DNA of 64,000 bases from Roseomonas sp. (GCA_020249925.1 JADCER010000005.1:372001-436000); one strand, 5' to 3'. Positions 36,359-45,471 are shown, counted from the first letter of the stretch. Numbers and translations are program-made. The notes: generated by a model not told the origin, from the letters alone.

Positions 36359-38035
36359 ATGGCCGAGAAATACACCGTCGCCGATCTGGTGGCGGAATTC
36401 CTGCCGCAGATTGGTGTTTCGACCGTCTTCGGCATTGTGTCCGTGCATAATATTCCGATGCTGGATGCAATCGGCCAACGTAACCGCCTGCGTTATGTGA
36501 AGGCGCGTGGTGAGATGGGCGGCGCGCATATGGCGGATGCCTATGCGCGCGTTACCGGCCATTTGGGCGTGATCTTCACCAGCACGGGGCCAGGCATGGC
36601 CAATGCCATCCCTGGCCTGGTGGAAGCGCGTTTTGCGGGAAGCCCTGTGCTGCATATCACTGGGCAAACGGCAACGCGCTTCATTGATCGAGACGTCGGC
36701 ACGGTGCATGACGTGCCAGGGCAAACCCAGGCGCTCGCTGCGGTGTGCAAGGCCGCTTATCGTGTTCGCAGTGCCGGTGAAGCCTTCGGCGTTCTAGTGC
36801 GCGCGGCGGCGGAAGCGCTCTCAGCACCGCGCGGACCGGTTTCGGTTGAAATCCCGATTGATCTGCAACGCACGCCCATCGCGCGCCCTGCTGGGTTGGA
36901 TGCGCTGGTGCTGCCCATCACCGCGCCGCTGCCGCCCAATCCGGCGGAATTGGATGAAGCAGTTGCCATCCTGTCCAAAGCCAAACGCCCCATGATTTGG
37001 CTTGGCAATGGCGCCAAGCAGGCGGGTGCGGAAGCGGCGCGCTTGATGGCACTTGGCTTTGGTGCGGTGTCTTCCTGGAATGGTCGCGGCATCATTCCGG
37101 AAGATCACCCCATGACGCTCGGTGCGCTGCATGGCAATGGATCGCCGCGCGTGCAGGAATTTTATGGCTCGGTGGATGCCATGCTGGTCGTGGGGTCACG
37201 GCTGCGCGGGCATGAGACGATGGATTTCAACATGAAGCTGCCTGAGACGCTGATCCGCGTGGATGGCGATGCGGCGGCCAATGGGCGCGGCTATGCGTCT
37301 TCGCTGTTTGTCCATGGCGATGCGGCCGTGACCATGGCGGTACTTGCGGATCGGCTGGCGGGCAAGATGTCCATTGATCCGGGCTTCGCGGCGGATTTCG
37401 CCGCGCTGAAATCGCGTGCGGGTCAGGAATATCGCGAAACGCTAGGCCCCTATCAGGGCTTTCCGGATGCGGTGCGCGCCGCGCTGCCGCGTGATGGGGT
37501 TTGGGTGCGTGATATCACCATTTCAAACTCCACCTGGGGCAATCGCATTTTCCCGATTTATGACCCGCGCAATGCGGTGCATCCGGTGGGTGCGGCGATT
37601 GGTCCTGGCCTCGCGCTTGGCATTGGCGCCGCCCTTGGCGCGGGCGGGCGCAAGACGATTACCATGGTGGGCGATGGCGGCTTCGCGCTTGGCATGAATG
37701 AGCTTTGGGCCGCCACACAGGAAAAGGCCGAATTGGTCACCATGGTAATGAATGATCGCGGCTATGGCGTGATACGTCACATTCAGGATGCGCTCGCTGA
37801 TGGGCGTTTGTTTGGCGATGATATTCTGAACCCGAATCTGGAAGGTTTGGCTGCCTTGGCCGGCATGCCGTATTTCCGCATTAGCAAAGCAGAGGAAGTG
37901 ACGGAGGTGCTGAAAAAAGCTCTCGCGGTTTCCGGCCCTGCGCTGGTGGAGGTTGACATGATCGCGATCGGTCCCTTCCCGCCCTATGCGCCTTTCAACA
38001 CCATGGGCAAGCATGCGGAACGCGCGGCGCGTTGA
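36359..38035 (+). CDS. Thiamine pyrophosphate-dependent enzyme, acetolactate synthase-like
   Basis: The 558-residue enzyme starts after GGGAGG. It has the three-domain layout of ALS/benzoylformate decarboxylase relatives: GVSTVFGIVSVHNIPMLDAI, catalytic glutamate region KARGEMGGAHMADAYARVTG (Glu near 52), TSTGPGMANAIPGLVEARF, a central domain with RPMIWLGNGAKQAGAEAA, and the ThDP motif GDGGFALGMNELWAA followed by MVMNDRGYG. The usual GIPG loop of ALS is replaced by IVSVHN, so it is not an ordinary biosynthetic ALS. Likely acts on a 2-oxo acid in the pathway encoded by this operon. Confidence 0.88.
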   Translation: MAEKYTVADLVAEFLPQIGVSTVFGIVSVHNIPMLDAIGQRNRLRYVKARGEMGGAHMADAYARVTGHLGVIFTSTGPGMANAIPGLVEARFAGSPVLHITGQTATRFIDRDVGTVHDVPGQTQALAAVCKAAYRVRSAGEAFGVLVRAAAEALSAPRGPVSVEIPIDLQRTPIARPAGLDALVLPITAPLPPNPAELDEAVAILSKAKRPMIWLGNGAKQAGAEAARLMALGFGAVSSWNGRGIIPEDHPMTLGALHGNGSPRVQEFYGSVDAMLVVGSRLRGHETMDFNMKLPETLIRVDGDAAANGRGYASSLFVHGDAAVTMAVLADRLAGKMSIDPGFAADFAALKSRAGQEYRETLGPYQGFPDAVRAALPRDGVWVRDITISNSTWGNRIFPIYDPRNAVHPVGAAIGPGLALGIGAALGAGGRKTITMVGDGGFALGMNELWAATQEKAELVTMVMNDRGYGVIRHIQDALADGRLFGDDILNPNLEGLAALAGMPYFRISKAEEVTEVLKKALAVSGPALVEVDMIAIGPFPPYAPFNTMGKHAERAAR

Positions 38036-38784
38036 TGGCGATGAAGCAAGCGCAGATCATTTCCCATCGCGGCGGCGCCTATCTTTGGCCGGAGAATAGC
38101 CTGCTTGCCTTTCGCCAAAGCCTCACCTTGCCGGTGGAGGTTCTGGAATGCGATGTGCATCCTTCTGCCGATGGCGTGCCCATGGTGCATCATGATGTCA
38201 CGCTGGAACGCATGACCGACCTGGCTGGGCCTTTGGTGACGCGCAGCGCCGCTGAGCTTGGCAAGGCACGCTTTCGCGGCGCGCCGGAAGAAGGCATCCC
38301 GACACTCGCCGCGCTAGCACGGCTTGTGGCGCCCAGCGACAAGCTGCTGCGCGTGGAAGTGAAGGGGGATCGCGACCACAAACCGTATCCGGACTTCCTG
38401 CCACGTGTGCTGCGCGTTTTGGAAGCGGAAGGCATGCTCGCGCGCAGCATTATCATCGCCTTTCACGGCGTCACGGCAGCGGCGGCAGCGCAGAAAAAAC
38501 GCCTGGCCGGTGCGATTTGGCTGGTGAATAGCCCTATTCTGGCAAGCCTGGGGCCGGATGCCTGCATGGCGGCAGCGCGCGCGCTTGGCGTGACCGGGTG
38601 CGAATGTTCCATGGGCGATGTCACACCCGCCTTCATTGCGGCGGCGCGCAAGGCGGGCCTCACCACCGGTGTCTGGGCGGCGAATCATCGTGCGGAAATC
38701 GAAAAGGCGCTCGATCTCGGCGTGGATGCTTTTGCCACTGATGATCCGCCGCTCGCGATTGAACTCAGAAAGGCGCGCGGCTGA
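38035..38784 (+). CDS. Glycerophosphodiester phosphodiesterase
   Basis: The 249-residue protein starts MAMKQAQIISHRGG at ATG 38035, sharing one base with the preceding TGA; TTG 38032 is also in frame. GDPD hallmarks are HRGGAYLWPENSLLAF near residue 10, ECDVHPSADGVPMVHHDVTLERMTD, with the metal ligands in ECDVH and HHD, and LLRVEVKG. It hydrolyses glycerophosphodiesters to sn-glycerol 3-phosphate and an alcohol. It has no signal peptide, so it works in the cytoplasm. Its place between a ThDP enzyme and an acid-sugar dehydratase is unexpected. Confidence 0.9.
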   Translation: MAMKQAQIISHRGGAYLWPENSLLAFRQSLTLPVEVLECDVHPSADGVPMVHHDVTLERMTDLAGPLVTRSAAELGKARFRGAPEEGIPTLAALARLVAPSDKLLRVEVKGDRDHKPYPDFLPRVLRVLEAEGMLARSIIIAFHGVTAAAAAQKKRLAGAIWLVNSPILASLGPDACMAAARALGVTGCECSMGDVTPAFIAAARKAGLTTGVWAANHRAEIEKALDLGVDAFATDDPPLAIELRKARG

Positions 38785-39935
38785 TGCGCATTGCCGCACT
38801 GGATTTTCTGGGGGTGAATGTCACGCCCAAGACCAATTGGTGCTTTGTTGTGCTGCGCCTGGAAGATGGCCGGTCTGGTATTGGCGAAATCACGCTCTCA
38901 GACCACGAGGCATTGCTGGAAGCCGAAGTGGCGCGCCTATCCGCAACGCTGAAGGGCCAGGATGCGAGCGCACGCAATCGCCTGGCGCGCCTGCTGCCAC
39001 ATGCGCCGGCAGGCTTGGTTGCGCATACGGTGATTTCCGGTCTGGAACAGGCGCTATGGGATGTGGCGGGGCAGGAAGCGGGCCTGCCCATCCACGCCAT
39101 GCTCGGCGGAGTCTTTCGCGAAAGCGTGCCGCTTTATGCCAATATCAATCGCGGCGCTTCGCCACGCACGCCCGCCGGTTTTGCTGATGCCGCCAGGCGC
39201 GCGGTGGCGGCCGGCTTTCGTGCAGTCAAACTCGCCCCTTTTGAGCCCATGGTCTGGGAAGATGCGGTGGAGTCATCACAACGCGCGGCCTATGCCGAAG
39301 GTCTTGCGCGCATCGCCGCGGTACGGGATTCGGTGGGCAGCGCGATTGACGTCATGGTGGATGCGCATTGGCGTTTTTCGCCCAGCGGCGCGGCGGCGCT
39401 GATCCGCGATGTCGCGCCCTTCAACCTTTTCTGGCTGGAATGCCCGGTGGCAGAAGCAAATCACGCCGCCATCGCGCGCCTGCGCGGCATGGCGAATGAT
39501 CGCGGCATGCGCCTCGCGGGCGCGGAAACGCTCGCCGGGCTCGGCGCCTACCGGCGCATCATCGAAGCCGGCTGCTATGATGTGCTGATGCCGGATATCA
39601 AATATGCCGGCGGGCATGAGGAAATTCGCCGCATCGCCGCCCTTGCCCATACTGCGGGGATTGAGATTGCGCCGCATAACCCAACGGGGCCGATATGCCA
39701 TGCGCATTCGGTACATCTTTGTGCAACTTTGCCCAATCTTTTGCCGCTGGAAGTGCAATTCGGCGAAACGGAGCGTTTCTTCACCATGATCACCGGCCAT
39801 GATTTGCGCTTTCAAAGCGGGACAGCCAGCTTGCCGCAAGCGCCTGGGCTTGGCGTGCAATTGGATGAAGGCAGCGCGCGGCTTTCGCCCTGGCAGCCCA
39901 TGGCGCAGCCCTGGCTGGACCCGAGGCTCGGCTGA
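38784..39935 (+). CDS. Enolase-superfamily acid-sugar dehydratase (GalD-like subgroup)
   Basis: The 383-residue protein overlaps the GDPD stop by one base. It has the lid domain (NWCFVVLRLEDGRSGIGEI) and barrel metal ligands DAHWRFSP, LECPV and AGAETL. A histidine-aspartate dyad is shown by MPDIKYAGG and APHNPTGPI, as in D-galactonate dehydratase (MR-type general acid/base). The second-strand motif is VKLAPF (Lys about 149), so the usual KxK pair is reduced to one lysine. The subgroup dehydrates acid sugars to 2-keto-3-deoxy acids. The specific sugar is unknown. Confidence 0.85.
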   Translation: MRIAALDFLGVNVTPKTNWCFVVLRLEDGRSGIGEITLSDHEALLEAEVARLSATLKGQDASARNRLARLLPHAPAGLVAHTVISGLEQALWDVAGQEAGLPIHAMLGGVFRESVPLYANINRGASPRTPAGFADAARRAVAAGFRAVKLAPFEPMVWEDAVESSQRAAYAEGLARIAAVRDSVGSAIDVMVDAHWRFSPSGAAALIRDVAPFNLFWLECPVAEANHAAIARLRGMANDRGMRLAGAETLAGLGAYRRIIEAGCYDVLMPDIKYAGGHEEIRRIAALAHTAGIEIAPHNPTGPICHAHSVHLCATLPNLLPLEVQFGETERFFTMITGHDLRFQSGTASLPQAPGLGVQLDEGSARLSPWQPMAQPWLDPRLG

Positions 39936-40840
39936 TGCCGCTTTGGGTTGCCGCCACCGTCACCGCCGCGCTGTTTCAAACCTGGCGCACCGCCTTGCAG
40001 CAAAGGCTGCGCGGGCAGCTATCCGTCAATGCCGCTGCTGTGGTGCGCTATCTTTACGGCGTGCCGGTCGGCATGGTGCTGGTCGGGCTCTATCTGTTGA
40101 TCTTTGGCGGTGCGCTTTCCGCGCCGACGCCGATGTTCTTCCTTTATGCCGCGCTCGGCGGGCTTGGGCAGATCATCGGTACCAATCTGCTCATCATGTC
40201 CTTCGCGCATCGCGGTTTTGCCGTCGGTACCGCCTACGCCAAGACGGAAGCGGTGCAGGCGGCCTTCCTTGCGCTTTTGCTGCTGGGTGAGAATTTCGCG
40301 CCACTCGCCTGGGCGGGTATTGCGGTCTCAGTCGGCGGCACGCTTTATCTTTCGCTCGCGGGGCGGGTCAGTTCAGTCGGGGAAATGCTGTGCGCGACGG
40401 TGCAGCCCGCCGCACTATGCGGTCTTGGGGCCGGCTTTGCCTTTGCGCTTTGCGCACTTGCCATCCGCGCCGCGACGCAGGAATTGCAGGGGCCGGATGT
40501 GGTGCTGCGTGCGCTCGAAACCCTGGTGGTGATTAATATCATGCAGACCATCATGCAGGGCGGCTGGCTGGTGCTGCGCGAACGTGAAAGCATCCGCGCG
40601 GTATTTTCCACCTGGCGATCCTCCGCGCAGGTGGGCGCGCTTTCGGCTTGCGGTTCTGCCTGCTGGTTTACGGGCTTCGCACTCGCCCCGGTTGCGCTGG
40701 TGCGCGCGGTGGGTCAGGTGGAGATTCTATTCACGCTGCTGTTCAGCAAGTTCTTCCTGAAGGAGAAGATGAAGCGCAGCGATATCATCGGTGCGCTTGC
40801 GGTGGTGGCCGGCGTGGTGCTGGTCTTGCTAGGGCAATGA
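39935..40840 (+). CDS. EamA/DMT-family transporter
   Basis: The 301-residue protein overlaps the dehydratase stop by one base and consists of about ten hydrophobic helices in two repeats, e.g. FFLYAALGGLGQIIGTNLLIMS, AVQAAFLALLLLGENFAPLA and VEILFTLLFSKFFLKEKMKRSD split at the end. The EamA pattern of FLKEKMKRSDIIGALAVVAG is clear. DMT proteins carry metabolites such as amino acids, sugars or nucleotides; here the likely role is to move the substrate or a product of the operon. Its stop abuts the convergent hydrolase gene directly. Confidence 0.9.
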   Translation: MPLWVAATVTAALFQTWRTALQQRLRGQLSVNAAAVVRYLYGVPVGMVLVGLYLLIFGGALSAPTPMFFLYAALGGLGQIIGTNLLIMSFAHRGFAVGTAYAKTEAVQAAFLALLLLGENFAPLAWAGIAVSVGGTLYLSLAGRVSSVGEMLCATVQPAALCGLGAGFAFALCALAIRAATQELQGPDVVLRALETLVVINIMQTIMQGGWLVLRERESIRAVFSTWRSSAQVGALSACGSACWFTGFALAPVALVRAVGQVEILFTLLFSKFFLKEKMKRSDIIGALAVVAGVVLVLLGQ

Positions 40841-41860
40841 TTACCCCTTGAACATCGCCTGAACGGCTGCCTGATCCACCGCGGCAATGCTTGATGGCTG
40901 CCATTGCGGTTTTTGGTCCTTATCCACCAGCAGCGCGCGGACACCTTCGCGAAAATCCGGATGATCATTCACCACCACGCGCGTCAGCGCCAATTCCATG
41001 GCAAGGCAGCCGGCCAGATCACGCTTGGCGCCACGGGTCAGCAATTCATGCGTCACGAAAAGCGATGTGGGGGCGGCATGATGCAAAATACGAAGCTGTT
41101 CGCGTCCCCAATCCGTGCCCTCCGCTTCCAGTGCGGCCAGGATTGCCGGGATGGACCCCGCCCCAAAGCAGCGATCAATCGCCGCGCGATGCGGCGCGAA
41201 GCTTGGTGCGGGTGCGGCTTCGCAAAAGCGCGCAACCGAGCCGATATCGCCCGCGATCAGCGCAGCGCGCAAAGCGGGCAGCGCCTCACGCGTTGTGAAA
41301 TGTGTGGCGAGGCCAGCATGTACCGCATCCGCACCATTCAGCCGCGCGCCGGTCAGCGCCAGCCACATACCAAGCGCGCCCGGCAGGCGTGGCAGCACGA
41401 AGGAAGTGCCAACATCCGGAAATAGCGCAATCGCGGTTTCCGGCATGGCGAACATGGCGTGGTTGGTGACGATGCGGTGCGAGCCATGCACCGAAACGCC
41501 AATACCGCCGCCCATGCAAACACCGTCAATCAGACTGACCCAGGGCTTGCCGAAATCCGCGATGCCGGCATTCACCGCGTATTCTTCCGAGAAAAATGCC
41601 TCCACCGCCGCACGATCACCGGCAACCGCCGAAGCACGCACAGCGCGCACATCGCCGCCCGCACAAAAGGCCCGCCCGCCGGCACCTTCCAGCAGCACAA
41701 GCTTCACCGCCGGATCATGGCGCCAATCGCGGATGGCCGCCGCGAAGCCCCTGATCATGTCCTGATTGAGCGCATTCAGCGCCTTGGGCCGGTTCATCAG
41801 AATAGCGCCGGCCGCACCTTCGCGTGTGGCAATCAGGCTGGCTTCGGTGGCTTCGGTCAT
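40841..41860 (-). CDS. 3-hydroxyisobutyryl-CoA hydrolase-like protein (enoyl-CoA hydratase/isomerase family)
   Basis: The 339-residue protein starts MTEATEASLIAT. The crotonase fold with HIBCH features is seen: LMNRPKALNALNQDMIRGF, GAGGRAFCAGGDVRAV (oxyanion hole), SLIDGVCMGGGIGVSVHGSHR and AMFAMPETAIALFPDVGTSF with the catalytic glutamate of MPETAI, then FVLPRLPG. It hydrolyses 3-hydroxyisobutyryl-CoA in valine catabolism. Length and insertions match HIBCH rather than simple hydratases. Convergent with the EamA gene; no other valine-pathway genes are nearby. Confidence 0.88.
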   Translation of the reverse strand: MTEATEASLIATREGAAGAILMNRPKALNALNQDMIRGFAAAIRDWRHDPAVKLVLLEGAGGRAFCAGGDVRAVRASAVAGDRAAVEAFFSEEYAVNAGIADFGKPWVSLIDGVCMGGGIGVSVHGSHRIVTNHAMFAMPETAIALFPDVGTSFVLPRLPGALGMWLALTGARLNGADAVHAGLATHFTTREALPALRAALIAGDIGSVARFCEAAPAPSFAPHRAAIDRCFGAGSIPAILAALEAEGTDWGREQLRILHHAAPTSLFVTHELLTRGAKRDLAGCLAMELALTRVVVNDHPDFREGVRALLVDKDQKPQWQPSSIAAVDQAAVQAMFKG

Positions 41861-41923
41861 GGCAAGCGTTCCTTGCGGGCTCATGCGTGGTTGGGGCAAC
41901 CAAACGCTGCTGGTAAAGCATTT

Positions 41924-41938
41924 TTTCCAGTATGGAAA
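41924..41938. promoter_or_regulatory. 15-base palindrome, candidate operator
   Basis: TTTCCA GTA TGGAAA forms perfect 6-base arms around a 3-base centre, in the spacer between the divergent hydrolase and Bug receptor genes. It lies 64 bases upstream of the hydrolase start and about 83 bases upstream of the receptor start, in an AT-rich stretch. Its form suits a dimeric regulator. No regulator gene is adjacent. Confidence 0.4.
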
Positions 41939-41991
41939 TCTTCGTGTGGGGTTACAAAAAAGCTTTTGGCTGCGCGTCTCATGAATGATAG

Positions 41992-42011
41992 CCTCACGAA
42001 AAACAGTGAGG
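41992..42011 (+). promoter_or_regulatory. Leader hairpin covering the Bug receptor ribosome binding site
   Basis: CCTCAC (41992-41997), an 8-base A-rich loop and GTGAGG (42006-42011) form a perfect 6-bp stem. The 3' arm contains GAGG, the only good Shine-Dalgarno sequence for ATG 42021 (nine-base spacing). Folding would hide the site, which suggests translational control, but no ligand or partner is visible. Confidence 0.45.
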
Positions 42012-42020
42012 ACAGAGCCC

Positions 42021-43001
42021 ATGCCCAAAATACATCGTCGATCCTTCATGCTAGGGCTTTCGGTTTCTACCCTTGGTTACGCATCTGCCGATGCACAAAC
42101 GCCGACCTGGCCAAGCCGGCCCATCAGGCTTGTGGTCCCATTCACGCCTGCTGGAGCTACGGATTTGCTCGCGCGTATTCTGGCTGATGCTGCCTCTCGT
42201 GCGCTCGGTCAGCCGATCATCATTGAAAATCGTCCAGGCGCTGGCGGCAATATTGGCACCGCAATGGTCGCGGCGGCGCCCGCTGATGGCTATACGGTCT
42301 TGATTGTTGATCCTGGCGCGGTGGCGATCAGTCCTTCTGTTCCCCCAGGCGTTCCCTATGATTCTTTGCGTGATTTTGAGGCAGTGACCCAATTGGTCAA
42401 TTCGGCCACTGCTTTCGTTGCAAGGGCCAATTTGCCGGCGAGGGATCTAAGGTCCGTGATTGAACTTGCGCGCTCAGCACCACAGAAACTTAGCTGCGGG
42501 ACAGTGGGCCAAAATAGCACCACGCATTTGGCCATGATGCTCTTTGAAAGATTGGCCGGCGTTTCGCTTCTGCATATTCCCTATACGGGCGCCAGCCCAG
42601 CCATGAACGATCTGCTGGGCGGACGAATTGATCTTGCTTTCGTGGGCGGCGCTGGCGCTGCGGGCCATATTCGGGAGGGGAGGCTGCTGGGCCTTGCTGT
42701 CACCACGGCCAATCCCGCGCCGGGATTGCCTGATGTCCCCCCTATGGCAACAGTTCTGCCCGAATTTGACGCTGCGGGCTGGTTTTGCCTCTTGGTGCCA
42801 AGGGGAACGCCATCCATTGCCATCCAGAAATTGCATCAGGCCTTTGCCAGCGCCTTGCGCACTGAGGAGGTACAAAAGGCACTTGCACAAAGCGCCTTTG
42901 AAGCGGTTGGCTCTTCGCCAGAGGAATTCGCAGCAAGGCTGCGTAGCGACATTACGCGCTATGCCGAGCTGTTGCGCACGGCTGGCGCTCAAACGCGCTA
43001 A
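42021..43001 (+). CDS. Bug-family tripartite tricarboxylate transporter receptor
   Basis: The 326-residue periplasmic protein starts MPKIHRRSFMLGLSVSTLG, a Tat/Sec-like signal with RRSF. Bug motifs are WPSRPIRLVVPFTPAGATDLLARI, PIIIENRPGAGGNIG, AAPADGYTVLI, LIPYTGASPAMNDLLGG-type segment HIPYTGASPAMND and LPDVPPMATVLPEF. Bug proteins bind carboxylates and normally feed TctAB, but those genes are absent here, so it is an orphan. The gene looks less GC-rich than its neighbours, hinting at separate acquisition. It converges with another orphan Bug gene 9 bases away. Confidence 0.9.
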   Translation: MPKIHRRSFMLGLSVSTLGYASADAQTPTWPSRPIRLVVPFTPAGATDLLARILADAASRALGQPIIIENRPGAGGNIGTAMVAAAPADGYTVLIVDPGAVAISPSVPPGVPYDSLRDFEAVTQLVNSATAFVARANLPARDLRSVIELARSAPQKLSCGTVGQNSTTHLAMMLFERLAGVSLLHIPYTGASPAMNDLLGGRIDLAFVGGAGAAGHIREGRLLGLAVTTANPAPGLPDVPPMATVLPEFDAAGWFCLLVPRGTPSIAIQKLHQAFASALRTEEVQKALAQSAFEAVGSSPEEFAARLRSDITRYAELLRTAGAQTR

Positions 43002-43010
43002 AACGCGGCT

Positions 43011-43988
43011 TTACTCCGGCTTCAACTGCACACTCGCCACCAGATCGCGGATCTTCGCGGCTTGAGCGCGCACCATGGCGCCGAAGCTTTCGGAATCAGA
43101 GCCCACCGCTTCCGCCCCCACCTCATCACAGCGGCGGATGAATTCGGGCTGCGCTGCGGCGGCGGCAATTTCGCGTTGCAGCCGCGCCATGATCGGCGCT
43201 GGCGTGCGCGCCGGGGCGAAGAAGCCGTTCCAGCCTTCCAGTTCCAGGGAAGGAAAGCCCTGTTCGCGCACGGTCGGCACATCGGGCAGCACCTTGGCGC
43301 GCTTGGAAGCCGTGGTGGCCAGCCCCTTCAGTGCGCCAGCCCGCACATGGCCAAAGCAGGTGGAGATTTGATCGCCGCCGAATTGCACACGCCCCGCAAT
43401 CAATTCCTGGATCATCGGCGCTGCACCACGGAAGGGCACATGTTCCATGGCAATGCCGGCTTCGCGCTTCAGCACTTCGCCCACCATATTCATGAAGGAA
43501 CCAGGCCCGGTGGAGCCATAAAAGGGCGGCGATGATTGCGCCTTGGCCCAACCAATAAAGCCCCGCAAATCAGTGACTGGCACGGTGGGATTAGCCAGGA
43601 TCACCAGCGGCACATTGGCGCCGAGCGAAAGCGGCGCGAAATCCCGTTCAATGTCATGCGGTGGGCGTCCCGCCAGCGTCATCGCTGCCGTGGTGGTTGG
43701 GAAGGTGATGTTGTGCATCAACAGCGTATAGCCATCGGGCGCTGCCTTCGCGACGACATCAGCACCGATCGAACCACCGCCGCCGCCGCGATTTTCCACC
43801 ACCACGGATTGGCCAAGCGTTTCGGTCATGCGCTGCGCAAAAAGCCGTGCGAGCAAATCCGTGGTGCCGCCGGCGGGGAAGGGCACGATGATGCGAATGG
43901 GCCGCGTTGGGAAATCCTGTGCGCGGAGCGTGGCCGGCGCCGCCAGCATAGCGCCCGCAATCAAGACCTGACGACGATTTAGTTTCAT
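43011..43988 (-). CDS. Bug-family tripartite tricarboxylate transporter receptor
   Basis: The 325-residue protein starts MKLNRRQVLIAGAMLAAPATL at ATG 43988, with GGAAGGAACC upstream. Bug features: FPTRPIRIIVPFPAGGTTDLLARLF in pieces, VVVENRGGGGGSIGADVVAKAAPDGYTLL around residues 75-105, HVPFRGAAPMIQELIAGRVQF, VLPDVPTVREQGFP. No TctA/TctB genes adjoin it. It is the last gene of a possible minus-strand run lysK-mprF-ugd-pmm-bug, though a 59-base gap before it leaves room for its own promoter. Confidence 0.9.
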   Translation of the reverse strand: MKLNRRQVLIAGAMLAAPATLRAQDFPTRPIRIIVPFPAGGTTDLLARLFAQRMTETLGQSVVVENRGGGGGSIGADVVAKAAPDGYTLLMHNITFPTTTAAMTLAGRPPHDIERDFAPLSLGANVPLVILANPTVPVTDLRGFIGWAKAQSSPPFYGSTGPGSFMNMVGEVLKREAGIAMEHVPFRGAAPMIQELIAGRVQFGGDQISTCFGHVRAGALKGLATTASKRAKVLPDVPTVREQGFPSLELEGWNGFFAPARTPAPIMARLQREIAAAAAQPEFIRRCDEVGAEAVGSDSESFGAMVRAQAAKIRDLVASVQLKPE

Positions 43989-44047
43989 CCCCGGTTCCTT
44001 CCCTTTATGCAAGATAAAGGAACCGTAACCCGAACCGGCGCCCCCCT

Positions 44048-45460
44048 TCAATGCCCCGCATTGGCGCCGGAGAAATCCGGCACCGCCAGGCCACTGGCCG
44101 TGATCTGGCGCGCCAGATCAGCCTTCAGCCGTTCAAGCCCGGCTTCGCTGGAAGCCTCCACGCGCGCGACCAGCACCGCCTGGGTATTGGAAGCGCGCAG
44201 CAGCCACCAGCCATCATCGGTAAGCACGCGCACGCCATCAACATCCTGCACCTTGGCGCCCGCGGCGGCGAGGCGTTCCTTCACTTCGCGCACCACTTCA
44301 AACTTACGCGCCTCGGTGCAGTCAAAGCGCAATTCGGGCGTATTGATCACTTGCGGCAATGCAGCGCGCAATTCGGAAAGCGGGCCCGCAAGCCTGGCCA
44401 CAATGCCTAGCAGCCGCACAGCGGAATAAGGCGCATCATCAAAGCCGTACCACTTATCAGCAAAGAAGATATGGCCGGACATTTCACCGGCCAGCGGGCT
44501 GCCCGTTTCGGCCATTTTTGCCTTGATCAGCGAATGCCCGGTTTTCCACATTAATGGCTGCCCGCCCGCCTTGGCGATTTCATCGAACAGCACTTGCGAT
44601 GCCTTCACATCGGCGATGATGGTGGCACCTGGCTTGGCCTTTAGCACATCACGCGCCAGCACGATCATCAGCTGGTCGCCAAACAGCACATGGCCTTCAT
44701 TATCAACAATGCCGATGCGGTCCCCATCGCCATCAAAGGCAATGCCAAGATCAGCGCCTTCGCGCGCTACAGCGGCAATCAATTGCTCGAGATTCTTCGG
44801 CACTGTTGGGTCGGGGTGATGGTTCGGGAAGCGGCCATCAACATCGGCATTGATCACCATGTGATGCCCCGGCAGCCGCGCCGCCAAAGCCTTCACTATC
44901 GGCCCGGCCGAGCCATTGCCCGGATCCCACACCACTTTCAGCGCGCGGTCCCCGCCATCCCAATCCTGCAAGACGCGATCCGCGTAGCGCGTTGCGATAT
45001 CAACGGCGCGGTCACTGCCGGCGGCTTCCGGCACCACATCGCCTGCTGCGGCCATGCGCCCGATCTGCTGAATCTGCGCGCCGTAAAAGGGCTTCTTGCC
45101 GATCATCATCTTGAAGCCGTTGTAATCGGGCGGGTTATGGCTGCCGGTCACCATCGCCGCGCCATCGGCTTCCAAGGCATAGGCCGCGTAATAGAGCATC
45201 GGCGTCGCGCAAAGCCCAATCCGCAGCACTTCCAGCCCGCAGGCGCGCAGGCCCGCGACCAATTGCGCTTCCATCTCAGGCGAATGCAGCCTTCCATCAT
45301 AACCAACCGCGACCCGCGTGCCGCCACCACGGCTGACAATGCTGCCAAAGCAGCGGCCAATGGCGTAGGCATCTTCCGGGTTCAAGGTTTTGCCGACAAT
45401 GCCGCGAATATCATATTCGCGCAGCACGGTGGGGTCGAAGCGATGATTGAATCCGGTCAT
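44048..45460 (-). CDS. Phosphomannomutase/phosphoglucomutase
   Basis: The 470-residue enzyme is of the alpha-D-phosphohexomutase family (AlgC/ManB): substrate loop [13 protein letters not shown] at the N-terminus, catalytic phosphoserine in [16 protein letters not shown] (residue near 107), metal loop [14 protein letters not shown], sugar-binding GEMSGHIFF and phosphate-binding [17 protein letters not shown]. It interconverts hexose 6- and 1-phosphates for nucleotide-sugar synthesis. Located 11 bases downstream of UDP-glucose dehydrogenase, so both likely serve exopolysaccharide or lipopolysaccharide precursors. Confidence 0.93.
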   Translation of the reverse strand: MTGFNHRFDPTVLREYDIRGIVGKTLNPEDAYAIGRCFGSIVSRGGGTRVAVGYDGRLHSPEMEAQLVAGLRACGLEVLRIGLCATPMLYYAAYALEADGAAMVTGSHNPPDYNGFKMMIGKKPFYGAQIQQIGRMAAAGDVVPEAAGSDRAVDIATRYADRVLQDWDGGDRALKVVWDPGNGSAGPIVKALAARLPGHHMVINADVDGRFPNHHPDPTVPKNLEQLIAAVAREGADLGIAFDGDGDRIGIVDNEGHVLFGDQLMIVLARDVLKAKPGATIIADVKASQVLFDEIAKAGGQPLMWKTGHSLIKAKMAETGSPLAGEMSGHIFFADKWYGFDDAPYSAVRLLGIVARLAGPLSELRAALPQVINTPELRFDCTEARKFEVVREVKERLAAAGAKVQDVDGVRVLTDDGWWLLRASNTQAVLVARVEASSEAGLERLKADLARQITASGLAVPDFSGANAGH

Positions 45461-45471
45461 GGTCAGGGCTC

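Noticed and set aside
34730-36724. 664-codon minus-strand open frame over the MacB permease, BKACE and ThDP genes
   Set aside because: Antisense to three clear genes and with no family-like sequence; composition artefact.
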